Positions 1 through 5,809 of a stretch of 5,809 bases of DNA are shown in pieces. The stretch's first letter is position 1; the number at the start of each line of letters is the position of its first letter. The stretch lies in the NCBI GenBank assembly GCA_017861495.1, contig JAGFXW010000159.1, positions 1-5,809 on the forward strand, written 5' to 3'. A program made the position numbers and the translations under genes. The notes under the pieces were generated by a model. The model was not told the DNA's origin and made no database searches. It saw only the letters and a list, made by a program, of their open reading frames with translations. Source of the stretch: Bacillota bacterium. GTDB taxonomy: Bacteria; Bacillota_C; Negativicutes; CTSoil-072.

Positions 1-594
1 AATAGGAATTACATACCGATCGCCGCGAACCGTCACCAATGCGTCTTGAAAATACTTCTGATATTCCGCAGAATGTAAAATGTGGTCGACTTTTTCCTTG
101 ATCCGTTGCTGCAACAGCCGCGTCTCACGCCGGATACGCTGCAATTCTACACTGGCTTCATCACGTACCGATCCTTGTTCACTAATCGCTTGGTTGATTG
201 CATTTTCCAACCCAGGGATTGGAACAATATAGGCCGCGTTTTGCGATAATAATGGAGCCATCTCTTGCAAGGGCTGAAAAAAAGTTTTCATTTTCCGGGC
301 AGCATATAAAGTTCCTACAATCGCCACAAAATCTGCCGGATCCAATACTGCGCCCAATTCGGCTCTCTTCGTGCAAGCCCGGATTTCGCGAATTCCCCCT
401 AACGGGACCTGCAATCCTGCCGATATAATTTGATTTGCCTCTGCGGTTTGCGCTAAACGGCTTTGCACTTCTTCCAGAGTTGCCGACGGAACCAACTCTG
501 ACGCCACTTCTTTTCCTGCTGTTGACCCCGTTAATTCCACCAGAAAATCGCGAATTTTTATAAATTCCAATGTCTTCAAAGCTGTCAAATTCAT
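1..594 (-). CDS. mutS2: Endonuclease/ATPase MutS2, N-terminal part (runs off left edge)
   Basis: An uninterrupted reading frame of 198 codons runs from ATG at 594 to the left edge without a stop. It is the amino-terminal quarter of a protein that is normally about 780-790 residues. Recognition rests on the opening TLEFIKI block (residues 8-14), the helical segment DEASVELQRIRRE (145-157) and the strand ALVTVRGDRYVIPI (185-198), all typical of the MutS2 core before the ATPase. The Walker motifs and the C-terminal Smr nuclease domain lie outside the window, so their integrity cannot be judged. MutS2 proteins lack the mismatch-recognition domain of MutS. They have been linked to suppression of homologous recombination and, in Bacillus subtilis, to splitting of collided ribosomes. 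The start is supported by AAGGAG at 600-605, five bases upstream of the ATG. The gene follows the U32 gene by 9 bp and is almost certainly cotranscribed with it. Confidence 0.93.
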   Translation of the reverse strand, partial: MNLTALKTLEFIKIRDFLVELTGSTAGKEVASELVPSATLEEVQSRLAQTAEANQIISAGLQVPLGGIREIRACTKRAELGAVLDPADFVAIVGTLYAARKMKTFFQPLQEMAPLLSQNAAYIVPIPGLENAINQAISEQGSVRDEASVELQRIRRETRLLQQRIKEKVDHILHSAEYQKYFQDALVTVRGDRYVIPI

Positions 595-599
595 ATCTT

Positions 600-605
600 C
601 TCCTT
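600..605 (-). promoter_or_regulatory. mutS2 ribosome binding site overlapping the U32 stop codon
   Basis: On the minus strand the bases read TAAGGAG, so the TAA stop of the upstream U32 gene (606-604) lies within the Shine-Dalgarno AAGGAG (605-600). Five bases separate it from the ATG at 594. A ribosome terminating on the U32 gene therefore sits on the mutS2 initiation region, which suggests translational coupling. The positions are seen directly; the coupling is an inference. Confidence 0.8.
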
Positions 606-3102
606 ACAAAACGCCCCGGAAATAGTGTCCCCTTGTGATGCCTGCCTGCTCAGCACGGCTGATCCGGCTTTCCACCCCACTCAGTTCCTTGTCACCGCAA
701 TCCAGCAGGTCCCGGTATAAATGGGTAACAAAAGCCAAGTCTTTGCCACTCATCCAATGAGCCTCAATGCGGATCCTGTCAATACCGATCTGGGCAAAAC
801 GCGAAACATGCGGCAACATGCTAAGCTCTTTGGCGTTTAAAACATGCATACGGCAAAACTGATCCGTAACGATCGGAAAACGCTCTTTCATTCGGTCTAG
901 CAACCAATACTGCTGGTTGCGGCAAGGGCGGGCGCACTGTCCATCATCTCCCCCCAGAAAACTTCCTAATACACAGTATTCGGAAATCATCAAGGGAAAA
1001 TAACCATGTACCAAGCACTCCAAAGCCGGTCGCGCGCCGCTCGCCAACGCTTCAAGCTGCATGAAATTTAATTCCGGCGACAAAGTCAAGCTGGCGAATC
1101 CTTCTTGGCCAAAAAACCGCACTGCAGCACTATTATATATATTCAGCGGATAATCCCCATGCAAAGTTAGCTCCGGATATTGCTGCGCCAATTGCAAAAC
1201 ACCCACATTGGCGATGCTGACAGCATCCGGTCGAAGACTCGAAAATAATTCCAATTCGTTTTTCATGCGGGAAATTTGCCATTCTTTCACAATTCGCGGC
1301 GTGTTAAAAACAATTTGTTTTCCCTGCAAACGTACCAACTGGCAAGCTTCCGCATATTCATCAGCGGTAATATCCCGTTTTTCATACGTTTCGCCGCCAA
1401 AATAAATAATATCTGCGCCATTTTCCAACGCAACTTCCACGCTAGTAACGGAGGCTGCGTTCACTGCTAATAAAGTGCGGCGCGCTCGCTGTATTTTCTC
1501 CTTGCCAGTACAAAGTTCCTTTATAATTCCTGCGCTTTGTTGTACTAGCGGCACACGCTGAAAAACGGCCAAACGAGCCTTTTCCACTTCCTCAACCGCA
1601 CGCCGCCGGGCATCATTGATCTCGCTTACAGGAACCATCAATTCCCCTTCAATCCGACAAGAAAGCTCCTGTAATTGAAAGATGGTATTTCCCAAACGGC
1701 TAATTTGTTTCTCTATAATTTGTTTATCCAAAGGACGTTTAAGCGCTTGCACCGCATGAAAAGCAGTTTTCGCCTCCCCGCTAAATCCGTCCCCATCCTG
1801 CATGCGTATTCGTAACGGCTGCCCCTCTTTTACCTCAACTTCGACAAACAGTGGGACCCGACGCTGAACACCGGAATCCGCAAAAAAAGAACGAGCATAT
1901 TGGGTTAATTTTATGTCAAATACTTTAAACACCCGGTCGCTTGTCCTGACAAGGCCAGGGACCGGGATTGTAACATTCATTCCAGCCGCAGCGGTTTCAC
2001 AAGATTGTCCGTCCACCTGCATTTCATTGACGGTAACATTCACCCGGCCGCCTACCTTAACCCAAAACTCAATAATATCCCCTTGGGCCAAGGGCTCCTC
2101 CAAATGGACCATGGCTTGTTTCTTGGCCGGGTCATAAGAAACAACACGACCGGCAAATACGCCGCGGTTATTTGGACGACGGTCACTCATCATTTTGCGG
2201 CCTTGCTTTCCCAGAAGATACGCAGTAGTAAAGTCCCGGTTAAAGATCTGAGCCAACCGTTTTTGAGCCTCGTCAGACGGCTTATACTTTCCTTCCTGCA
2301 AAAACGCATCCACTGCCCGCCGATAAGAATCAACAACAACCGCAACATATTCAGGCCGTTTCATCCGACCTTCAATTTTAAAAGATGCAACGCCCGCGTC
2401 CACTAGTTGGGGCAAGAGTTCCAACGTATTCAGATCACGCGGGCTTAACAGGTATTCGCCTGCATCCTGCTTCTGCAGCGCATTATTACCCGCCTCATCA
2501 ACCAACGTGTACGGCAAACGGCAAGGTTGGGCACACCGCCCGCGGTTTCCGCTCCGGCCGCCGATCATGCTGCTCATCAAACACTGGCCGGAATAACTAA
2601 CGCATAAAGCGCCATGAACAAAAACCTCAATTTCGACCCCGCCCTGACGGCAAATCATGGCAATATCATCAATCGATAGTTCGCGCGCCAAAACAACGCG
2701 TTTAAAACCGTGTTTGGCTAAATACTGTACGCCGGCTAAATTATGCACGGTCATCTGTGTACTGGCATGAAGCGGCATATCCGGAACCACCTCACGCGCC
2801 ACGGCTGCGACTCCCATATCCTGGACGATAACCGCATCAACACCGATAGTATATAAATAACGAAGATATTTTACCAATTCCGGCAACTCCGTATTGTCGA
2901 CCAGCGTATTCACTGTGACATATACCCGTACAAACCGCAAATGGGCAAAACGTACAGCCTCCGCTAATTCTTCTCCACTAAAATTTTGGGCAGATGCCCG
3001 GGCTCCGAACAATTTACCGCCAAGATATACCGCATTTGCACCACTTTCAACAGCAGCTATCAAAGCCTCTTGTCCTCCGACCGGCGCCAACAATTCAACC
3101 AT
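604..3102 (-). CDS. Large U32 family protein with two U32-like units (RlhA/UbiU/UbiV superfamily)
   Basis: This is an 832-residue protein when started at the ATG at 3102. The frame opens at 3123, giving 839 residues, but only the 3102 ATG has a well-spaced AAAGGA (3111-3116), and it begins with the family-typical ELLAPVGG. The first unit (about 1-310) carries the full U32 signature EVFVHGALCVSYSGQCLMS (residues 158-176), with cysteines 167, 174, 190 and 194. A middle section ends in the collagenase-like DUF3656 type region (roughly 375-515, including LMVPVSEINDARRRAVEE). A second, diverged U32-like unit follows (about 542-825), with cysteines 710, 723, 727 and 750. The family was named for peptidases. 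Characterised relatives instead act in RNA or quinone hydroxylation: RlhA on 23S rRNA C2501, TrhP on tRNA wobble uridine, UbiU/UbiV on ubiquinone precursors, the last pair with 4Fe-4S clusters. There is no signal peptide or membrane segment, so it is probably cytoplasmic. The substrate is unknown; a role in RNA modification is an inference. Confidence 0.93.
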   Translation of the reverse strand: MVELLAPVGGQEALIAAVESGANAVYLGGKLFGARASAQNFSGEELAEAVRFAHLRFVRVYVTVNTLVDNTELPELVKYLRYLYTIGVDAVIVQDMGVAAVAREVVPDMPLHASTQMTVHNLAGVQYLAKHGFKRVVLARELSIDDIAMICRQGGVEIEVFVHGALCVSYSGQCLMSSMIGGRSGNRGRCAQPCRLPYTLVDEAGNNALQKQDAGEYLLSPRDLNTLELLPQLVDAGVASFKIEGRMKRPEYVAVVVDSYRRAVDAFLQEGKYKPSDEAQKRLAQIFNRDFTTAYLLGKQGRKMMSDRRPNNRGVFAGRVVSYDPAKKQAMVHLEEPLAQGDIIEFWVKVGGRVNVTVNEMQVDGQSCETAAAGMNVTIPVPGLVRTSDRVFKVFDIKLTQYARSFFADSGVQRRVPLFVEVEVKEGQPLRIRMQDGDGFSGEAKTAFHAVQALKRPLDKQIIEKQISRLGNTIFQLQELSCRIEGELMVPVSEINDARRRAVEEVEKARLAVFQRVPLVQQSAGIIKELCTGKEKIQRARRTLLAVNAASVTSVEVALENGADIIYFGGETYEKRDITADEYAEACQLVRLQGKQIVFNTPRIVKEWQISRMKNELELFSSLRPDAVSIANVGVLQLAQQYPELTLHGDYPLNIYNSAAVRFFGQEGFASLTLSPELNFMQLEALASGARPALECLVHGYFPLMISEYCVLGSFLGGDDGQCARPCRNQQYWLLDRMKERFPIVTDQFCRMHVLNAKELSMLPHVSRFAQIGIDRIRIEAHWMSGKDLAFVTHLYRDLLDCGDKELSGVESRISRAEQAGITRGHYFRGVL

Positions 3103-3110
3103 ATCTTTCA

Positions 3111-3116
3111 TCCTTT
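3111..3116 (-). promoter_or_regulatory. Ribosome binding site that sets the U32 start
   Basis: AAAGGA on the minus strand lies eight bases upstream of the ATG at 3102. The two earlier in-frame ATGs fit poorly: the one at 3123 is preceded by TTTTCC with no Shine-Dalgarno match, and the one at 3111 begins inside this element. The site therefore favours the 832-residue product over the 839-residue one. Confidence 0.7.
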
Positions 3117-3165
3117 CCCGCATTGGAAAACCCGGTTTGAAGCGAACTTAACTTTGTCCAAACGC

Positions 3166-3420
3166 TCATTTTTCCCCATTAATCATTTCCACAAGTTCCT
3201 GATAATCTTTTTCCAACCGCAAATATTCTTCCGCAAGGTTCAGTGCAGCCAGCACCGCAATCCTTGTCGGCGATAAGCGCAAATTATTCCTGGCAATCCG
3301 TTTCATTCGGTCATCGATAAATGCAGCTACGCGAATAATGGTTTCCGGGTCATCGTCCCCTCGCAAGGTATACGTTTCACCAAAAATTTCAACCGTAGCC
3401 TTGCCTTTTTGCTTTTCCAC
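3166..3420 (-). CDS. zapA: Cell division protein ZapA
   Basis: An 84-residue ZapA, the usual length for the short Bacillota form. ZapA binds FtsZ and promotes bundling of protofilaments in the cytokinetic ring at mid-cell. The N-terminal strand pair VEIFGETYTLRG (residues 10-21) is followed by a helix (PETIIRVAAFIDDRMKRIA, 25-43), the conserved TRIAVLAALNLAEEYLRL stretch (52-69) and a charged C-terminal helix suited to the dimer or tetramer coiled coil. Translation starts with GTG at 3420. The purine-rich GGGGGTGA at 3425-3432 matches the anti-Shine-Dalgarno region and sits four bases upstream; no in-frame ATG lies close by. In many Bacillota zapA lies just downstream of pheT (with rnhC between them in Bacillus) and upstream of mutS2, as here. 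It follows pheT by 149 bp and precedes the U32 gene by 63 bp (or 42 bp if the longer U32 start is used). Confidence 0.93.
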   Translation of the reverse strand: MEKQKGKATVEIFGETYTLRGDDDPETIIRVAAFIDDRMKRIARNNLRLSPTRIAVLAALNLAEEYLRLEKDYQELVEMINGEK

Positions 3421-3439
3421 ACTTTCACCCCCATCATTA

Positions 3440-3456
3440 TGGTAAGCTGATTACCA
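3440..3456. promoter_or_regulatory. TGGTAA-N5-TTACCA dyad upstream of zapA
   Basis: A perfect 6-bp inverted repeat with a 5-bp centre (GCTGA on the plus strand) ends seven bases before the zapA Shine-Dalgarno. It could be a small protein-binding operator, since it falls where transcription from the candidate promoter at 3463-3491 would begin. It could also form a short hairpin in the zapA leader. Only the symmetry is seen; no regulator is recognised, and a 6-bp dyad can occur by chance. Confidence 0.3.
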
Positions 3457-3462
3457 CTTCGC

Positions 3463-3491
3463 TTTATCTATTTATTATTCCTGCCGGACAA
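3463..3491 (-). promoter_or_regulatory. Candidate weak sigma-A promoter for zapA
   Basis: On the minus strand TTGTCC (3486-3491) matches four of six bases of the -35 consensus, and GATAAA (3463-3468) matches four of six of the -10 consensus. The spacer is exactly 17 bp. The expected start, just downstream of 3463, would fall near or inside the TGGTAA/TTACCA dyad. If real, zapA, the U32 gene and mutS2 could be transcribed independently of pheT. The match is modest and unverified. Confidence 0.3.
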
Positions 3492-3499
3492 GAGAGATA

Positions 3500-3530
3500 A
3501 CGACAGCCGGCGTTAATAACCTGCTGTCGT
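3500..3530 (-). terminator. Stem-loop after pheT, possible weak terminator or attenuator
   Basis: An 8-bp perfect inverted repeat, ACGACAGC/GCTGTCGT (arms 3523-3530 and 3500-3507), encloses 15 bases. After one A-G mismatch the loop can add three more pairs (GGU with GCC), leaving a 7-base loop. On the minus strand the stem is followed by TTATCTCTCTTG, which is pyrimidine-rich but not a true U tract, so efficient intrinsic termination is doubtful. It lies 40 bp after the pheT stop. Partial readthrough, mRNA 3'-end protection of pheT, or a structured leader element are alternatives. Confidence 0.4.
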
Positions 3531-3569
3531 CTAATGGGCAAACCTATCCTTTTACTAGTAAATGTTGTT

Positions 3570-5807
3570 TTATTTCCGTAATTTGGCTGCCATTTTTTCT
3601 GCCAAATGTTCTACTATTTTTTCATGGCACTCGTTGATTTCTTCATCCGTCAACGTTCGATCAGGAGCGCGGAATGTGAGTGAAAAAGCCAAGCTTCGCA
3701 TTCCTTCCTCAACTTGTCCGCCAGTATATACGTCAAACAAAGTTACCGTCTCCAACCAATCACCACTGTTGCTGCGAATTTCGTTTAGCACTTCTTCAAC
3801 CGGCGTGCTGGTCGGCAGGGTGAGTGACAAATCACGAATGATAGCAGGAAACTTCGGCAGTGGAGTATAATGGCCGGAAATTTGCGCGTGTTTAATCAAT
3901 TTTTGTACATTTAATTCAAAGACGTATACTTTCCGCGCAATATCAAATGCTTCCAGCACTTGTGGATGTACTTCCCCTACAATACCTAACGTTTCTCCGT
4001 CTTTCACAAACATCCCTGTTTTGCCGGGATGCAGCGATATATTTTGTCCGGCTGCAACCTGATATCCTTTGATCCCTAATCCCTCGAGCAATGTTTCCAC
4101 CGCTCCTTTGGCATCATAGAAATCTACCAGATCACGCGGACGGTTCCAGGCAAGTCCATAGCGCTTACCCAGCATTGCTCCGCACAACATCAATGGTTCG
4201 TTAGGCAATACCTTTAATGGCAAAGCCTCCGGCAAATAGACCGCACCCAACTCATACACACACATATCGTCATTTTTGCGTGATAAATTACGGGCAACCG
4301 TTTCTAAAACCCCGCCTAACAACGTAGTGCGCAGTAAAGGAAAATCATCGGTAATCGGATTCAAAACCGGAATTGCCGTCCGCAGAGGATCCTCCGCCGG
4401 TAAATTTAATTTATCCAAAATAGACGGACTGGTGAAACTAAAGGACATAATTTCGTCAAACCCATTACCGGATAATATATCACGGATCGTATCGAGAAGA
4501 TCCTGCGCCTCGCTTTGTTTTCCTTGCATCATATAGCCTTGCGGCGTAGTAGCGACGATCTTATCAAAACCATTAATCCGGGCTATTTCCTCACTAATGT
4601 CGGCAACACAAGTTACATCACTTCGCCAAGTTGGCGCCGTTACCGTAACGACTTCCGCATTTTTGTCTATGACAAACTCCAAGCGGCGAAGTATATCCAC
4701 CATAACCGATTGGGGAATATCAGTTCCCAAATGTTTATTGATCTGCGCTGCCGTAAAAGTAATCTGGCTCGGCAAACTAACTCCAGGATATACGTCCACA
4801 ATTCCGGGGCATACTTTACAAGCGCCCATTTCTTCTAAAATTTGAGCAATACGATCCAAGGCCCGTGTAACATCAGCACGATCTACGCCCCGCTCAAATC
4901 GTCCGGATGCTTCGGAACGCAAGCCCAAAGCCCGCGATGTTCTTCTGATCGAAGTACCGTTAAAAGCAGCCGCTTCTACGAATACTGTCTTTGTTTGGGG
5001 AGTGATCTCTGTCGCAAGACCTCCCATTACACCGGCCAAGCCAACCGCTTGAATCGCATCGGCGATTACCAGCATATCCGGGCTTAACTGTCTTTTTTCA
5101 CCATCCAGCGTTAACAAGCGTTCTCCCGGCCGAGCCTGTCGGGCGCTGATTTGCTGCCGGGACAGCAAATTATAGTCATACGTATGCATCGGCAGTCCAA
5201 GTTCGAGCATGACAAAGTTTGCCGCATCAACTACATTGCTGATTGAACGCATTCCTGCAGCTTGGACACGATGCCGGAGCCAAGCCGGCGACGGGCCGAC
5301 CTTAATATTCTGAAGGACTCTGCCTGTAAACCGCGGACACATATGTGGATCTTCAATAGAAATTCGGATCAAATTCGCAGCATGTTCCGTTCCTTCTTCA
5401 CGCAAACTGAGCATTGGCTTTTTCAGTGGGTTTCCTGTCAAAACAGAGATTTCCCTTGCCAGGCCCAACATGCAGAAGCAATCAGCCCTATTCGCCGTTA
5501 ATTCAAATTCCAATACCACATCATCGAGTCCTAAAGCTTCTTTAATATCCACGCCAACCGGCGTATCTTCCGGTAAAATATAAATCCCTTCTCTGGCCTC
5601 CGGCAAGAGAAGTTTCGGATCCAAGTTCAATTCACTGGTTGAACACAGCATTCCCTGTGACAAAATGCCACGGAAATCGGCATCAAAAATTTCTTTCCCC
5701 CCAGGAAGCTTTGCCCCGTTCACAGCAACCGGAACAATTTGTCCGGCACTCACATTCTGCGCGCCGGTTACAATTTCCAGCGTCTCTTTCCCGATATCAA
5801 TTTTGCA
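3570..5807 (-). CDS. pheT: Phenylalanyl-tRNA synthetase beta subunit, 5' end off right edge
   Basis: This is the large subunit of the alpha2-beta2 PheRS, which charges tRNA-Phe in the cytoplasm and carries the editing site for mis-made Tyr-tRNA-Phe. 745 codons are visible; full-length bacterial proteins are about 795-805, so some 50-60 N-terminal residues are missing. A GTG at 5753 could be mistaken for the start, but the 18 codons above it read CKIDIGKETLEIVTGAQN, the normal OB-fold tRNA-binding domain. In fragment numbering: SQGMLCSTSELNL at 50-62; B3/B4 editing region about 158-310, with the LPMH histidine 208 and the VEAA glutamate 278, which appear to correspond to E. coli editing residues; RFERGVD at 303-309; B5 domain about 345-418; synthetase-like core to about 640; and the C-terminal FDX-ACB anticodon-binding domain about 646-745. 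No disruption is seen. pheS would be expected just upstream, outside the window, with any regulatory leader. Confidence 0.97.
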   Translation of the reverse strand, partial: CKIDIGKETLEIVTGAQNVSAGQIVPVAVNGAKLPGGKEIFDADFRGILSQGMLCSTSELNLDPKLLLPEAREGIYILPEDTPVGVDIKEALGLDDVVLEFELTANRADCFCMLGLAREISVLTGNPLKKPMLSLREEGTEHAANLIRISIEDPHMCPRFTGRVLQNIKVGPSPAWLRHRVQAAGMRSISNVVDAANFVMLELGLPMHTYDYNLLSRQQISARQARPGERLLTLDGEKRQLSPDMLVIADAIQAVGLAGVMGGLATEITPQTKTVFVEAAAFNGTSIRRTSRALGLRSEASGRFERGVDRADVTRALDRIAQILEEMGACKVCPGIVDVYPGVSLPSQITFTAAQINKHLGTDIPQSVMVDILRRLEFVIDKNAEVVTVTAPTWRSDVTCVADISEEIARINGFDKIVATTPQGYMMQGKQSEAQDLLDTIRDILSGNGFDEIMSFSFTSPSILDKLNLPAEDPLRTAIPVLNPITDDFPLLRTTLLGGVLETVARNLSRKNDDMCVYELGAVYLPEALPLKVLPNEPLMLCGAMLGKRYGLAWNRPRDLVDFYDAKGAVETLLEGLGIKGYQVAAGQNISLHPGKTGMFVKDGETLGIVGEVHPQVLEAFDIARKVYVFELNVQKLIKHAQISGHYTPLPKFPAIIRDLSLTLPTSTPVEEVLNEIRSNSGDWLETVTLFDVYTGGQVEEGMRSLAFSLTFRAPDRTLTDEEINECHEKIVEHLAEKMAAKLRK

Positions 5808-5809
5808 AA

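Noticed and set aside
182..428. Short open frames on both strands inside the mutS2 region (64 and 76 codons)
   Set aside because: They overlap the continuous 198-codon mutS2 frame, which has a good ribosome binding site and recognisable family blocks. The short frames have no recognisable content.
604..3102. U32 gene as a secreted collagenase-type protease
   Set aside because: There is no signal peptide, and the cysteine layout matches iron-sulfur U32 relatives that act in RNA or quinone hydroxylation; the protease name is kept only as a family label.
3128..3138. AAACC-C-GGTTT symmetry between zapA and the U32 gene
   Set aside because: With a one-base centre it cannot form a hairpin, and an 11-bp symmetry is expected by chance; no T tract follows, so it is not a terminator.
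3103..3165. Promoter in the zapA-U32 gap (TTGGAC with a 17-bp spacer)
   Set aside because: The matching -10 position reads AAACCG, too far from consensus to support a promoter; readthrough from zapA is simpler.
1208..3276. Plus-strand open frames of 65-133 codons opposite the U32 gene
   Set aside because: They lie antisense to a well-conserved protein, show low-complexity or unlikely compositions and match no family; they are shadow frames.
3562..5501. Plus-strand open frames of 79-107 codons opposite pheT
   Set aside because: They are antisense to intact pheT, with no recognisable domain.
5751..5753. GTG as the start of pheT
   Set aside because: The frame stays open to the right edge and the 18 upstream codons encode typical PheT tRNA-binding-domain sequence, so the true start is outside the window.

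Overview
The window is a compact run of bacterial housekeeping genes, all on the minus strand. Read in the direction of transcription (right to left) they are: pheT (phenylalanyl-tRNA synthetase beta chain, 5' end beyond the right edge), zapA (FtsZ-ring regulator), a long two-unit U32 'peptidase' family protein, and mutS2 (only the N-terminal 198 codons before the left edge). I see no gene on the plus strand. There is no tRNA, rRNA, mobile element, CRISPR array or sign of recent transfer.

The order pheT - zapA - U32 - mutS2, with MutS2 rather than MutS and a short ZapA, points to Bacillota (Firmicutes). Moderate GC and protein style fit an anaerobic Clostridia or Negativicutes (Sporomusa/Pelosinus-like) lineage. 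That placement is an inference from gene order and protein character; no database comparison was made.

Layout: positions 5807 down to 3570 are pheT. Positions 3569-3421 are a 149-bp spacer, the only intergenic stretch with visible structure: an 8-bp stem-loop, a weak sigma-A-like promoter, a TGGTAA/TTACCA dyad and a possible 25-codon micro-ORF. zapA occupies 3420-3166 and starts with GTG. After 63 bp comes the U32 gene (best start 3102, stop 604). Its stop codon lies inside the Shine-Dalgarno sequence of mutS2, which begins 9 bp later at 594 and runs off the left edge.

The genes probably form one transcription unit, or two if the spacer promoter is real. A loose shared theme is translation: tRNA-Phe charging, a family linked to RNA hydroxylation, and MutS2, reported to act on collided ribosomes in Bacillus. 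ZapA serves cell division. No new biological system is evident. The observation most worth following is the architecture of the U32 protein: two diverged barrel-type units, each with its own four-cysteine set, the first resembling UbiU/RlhA and the second resembling UbiV.
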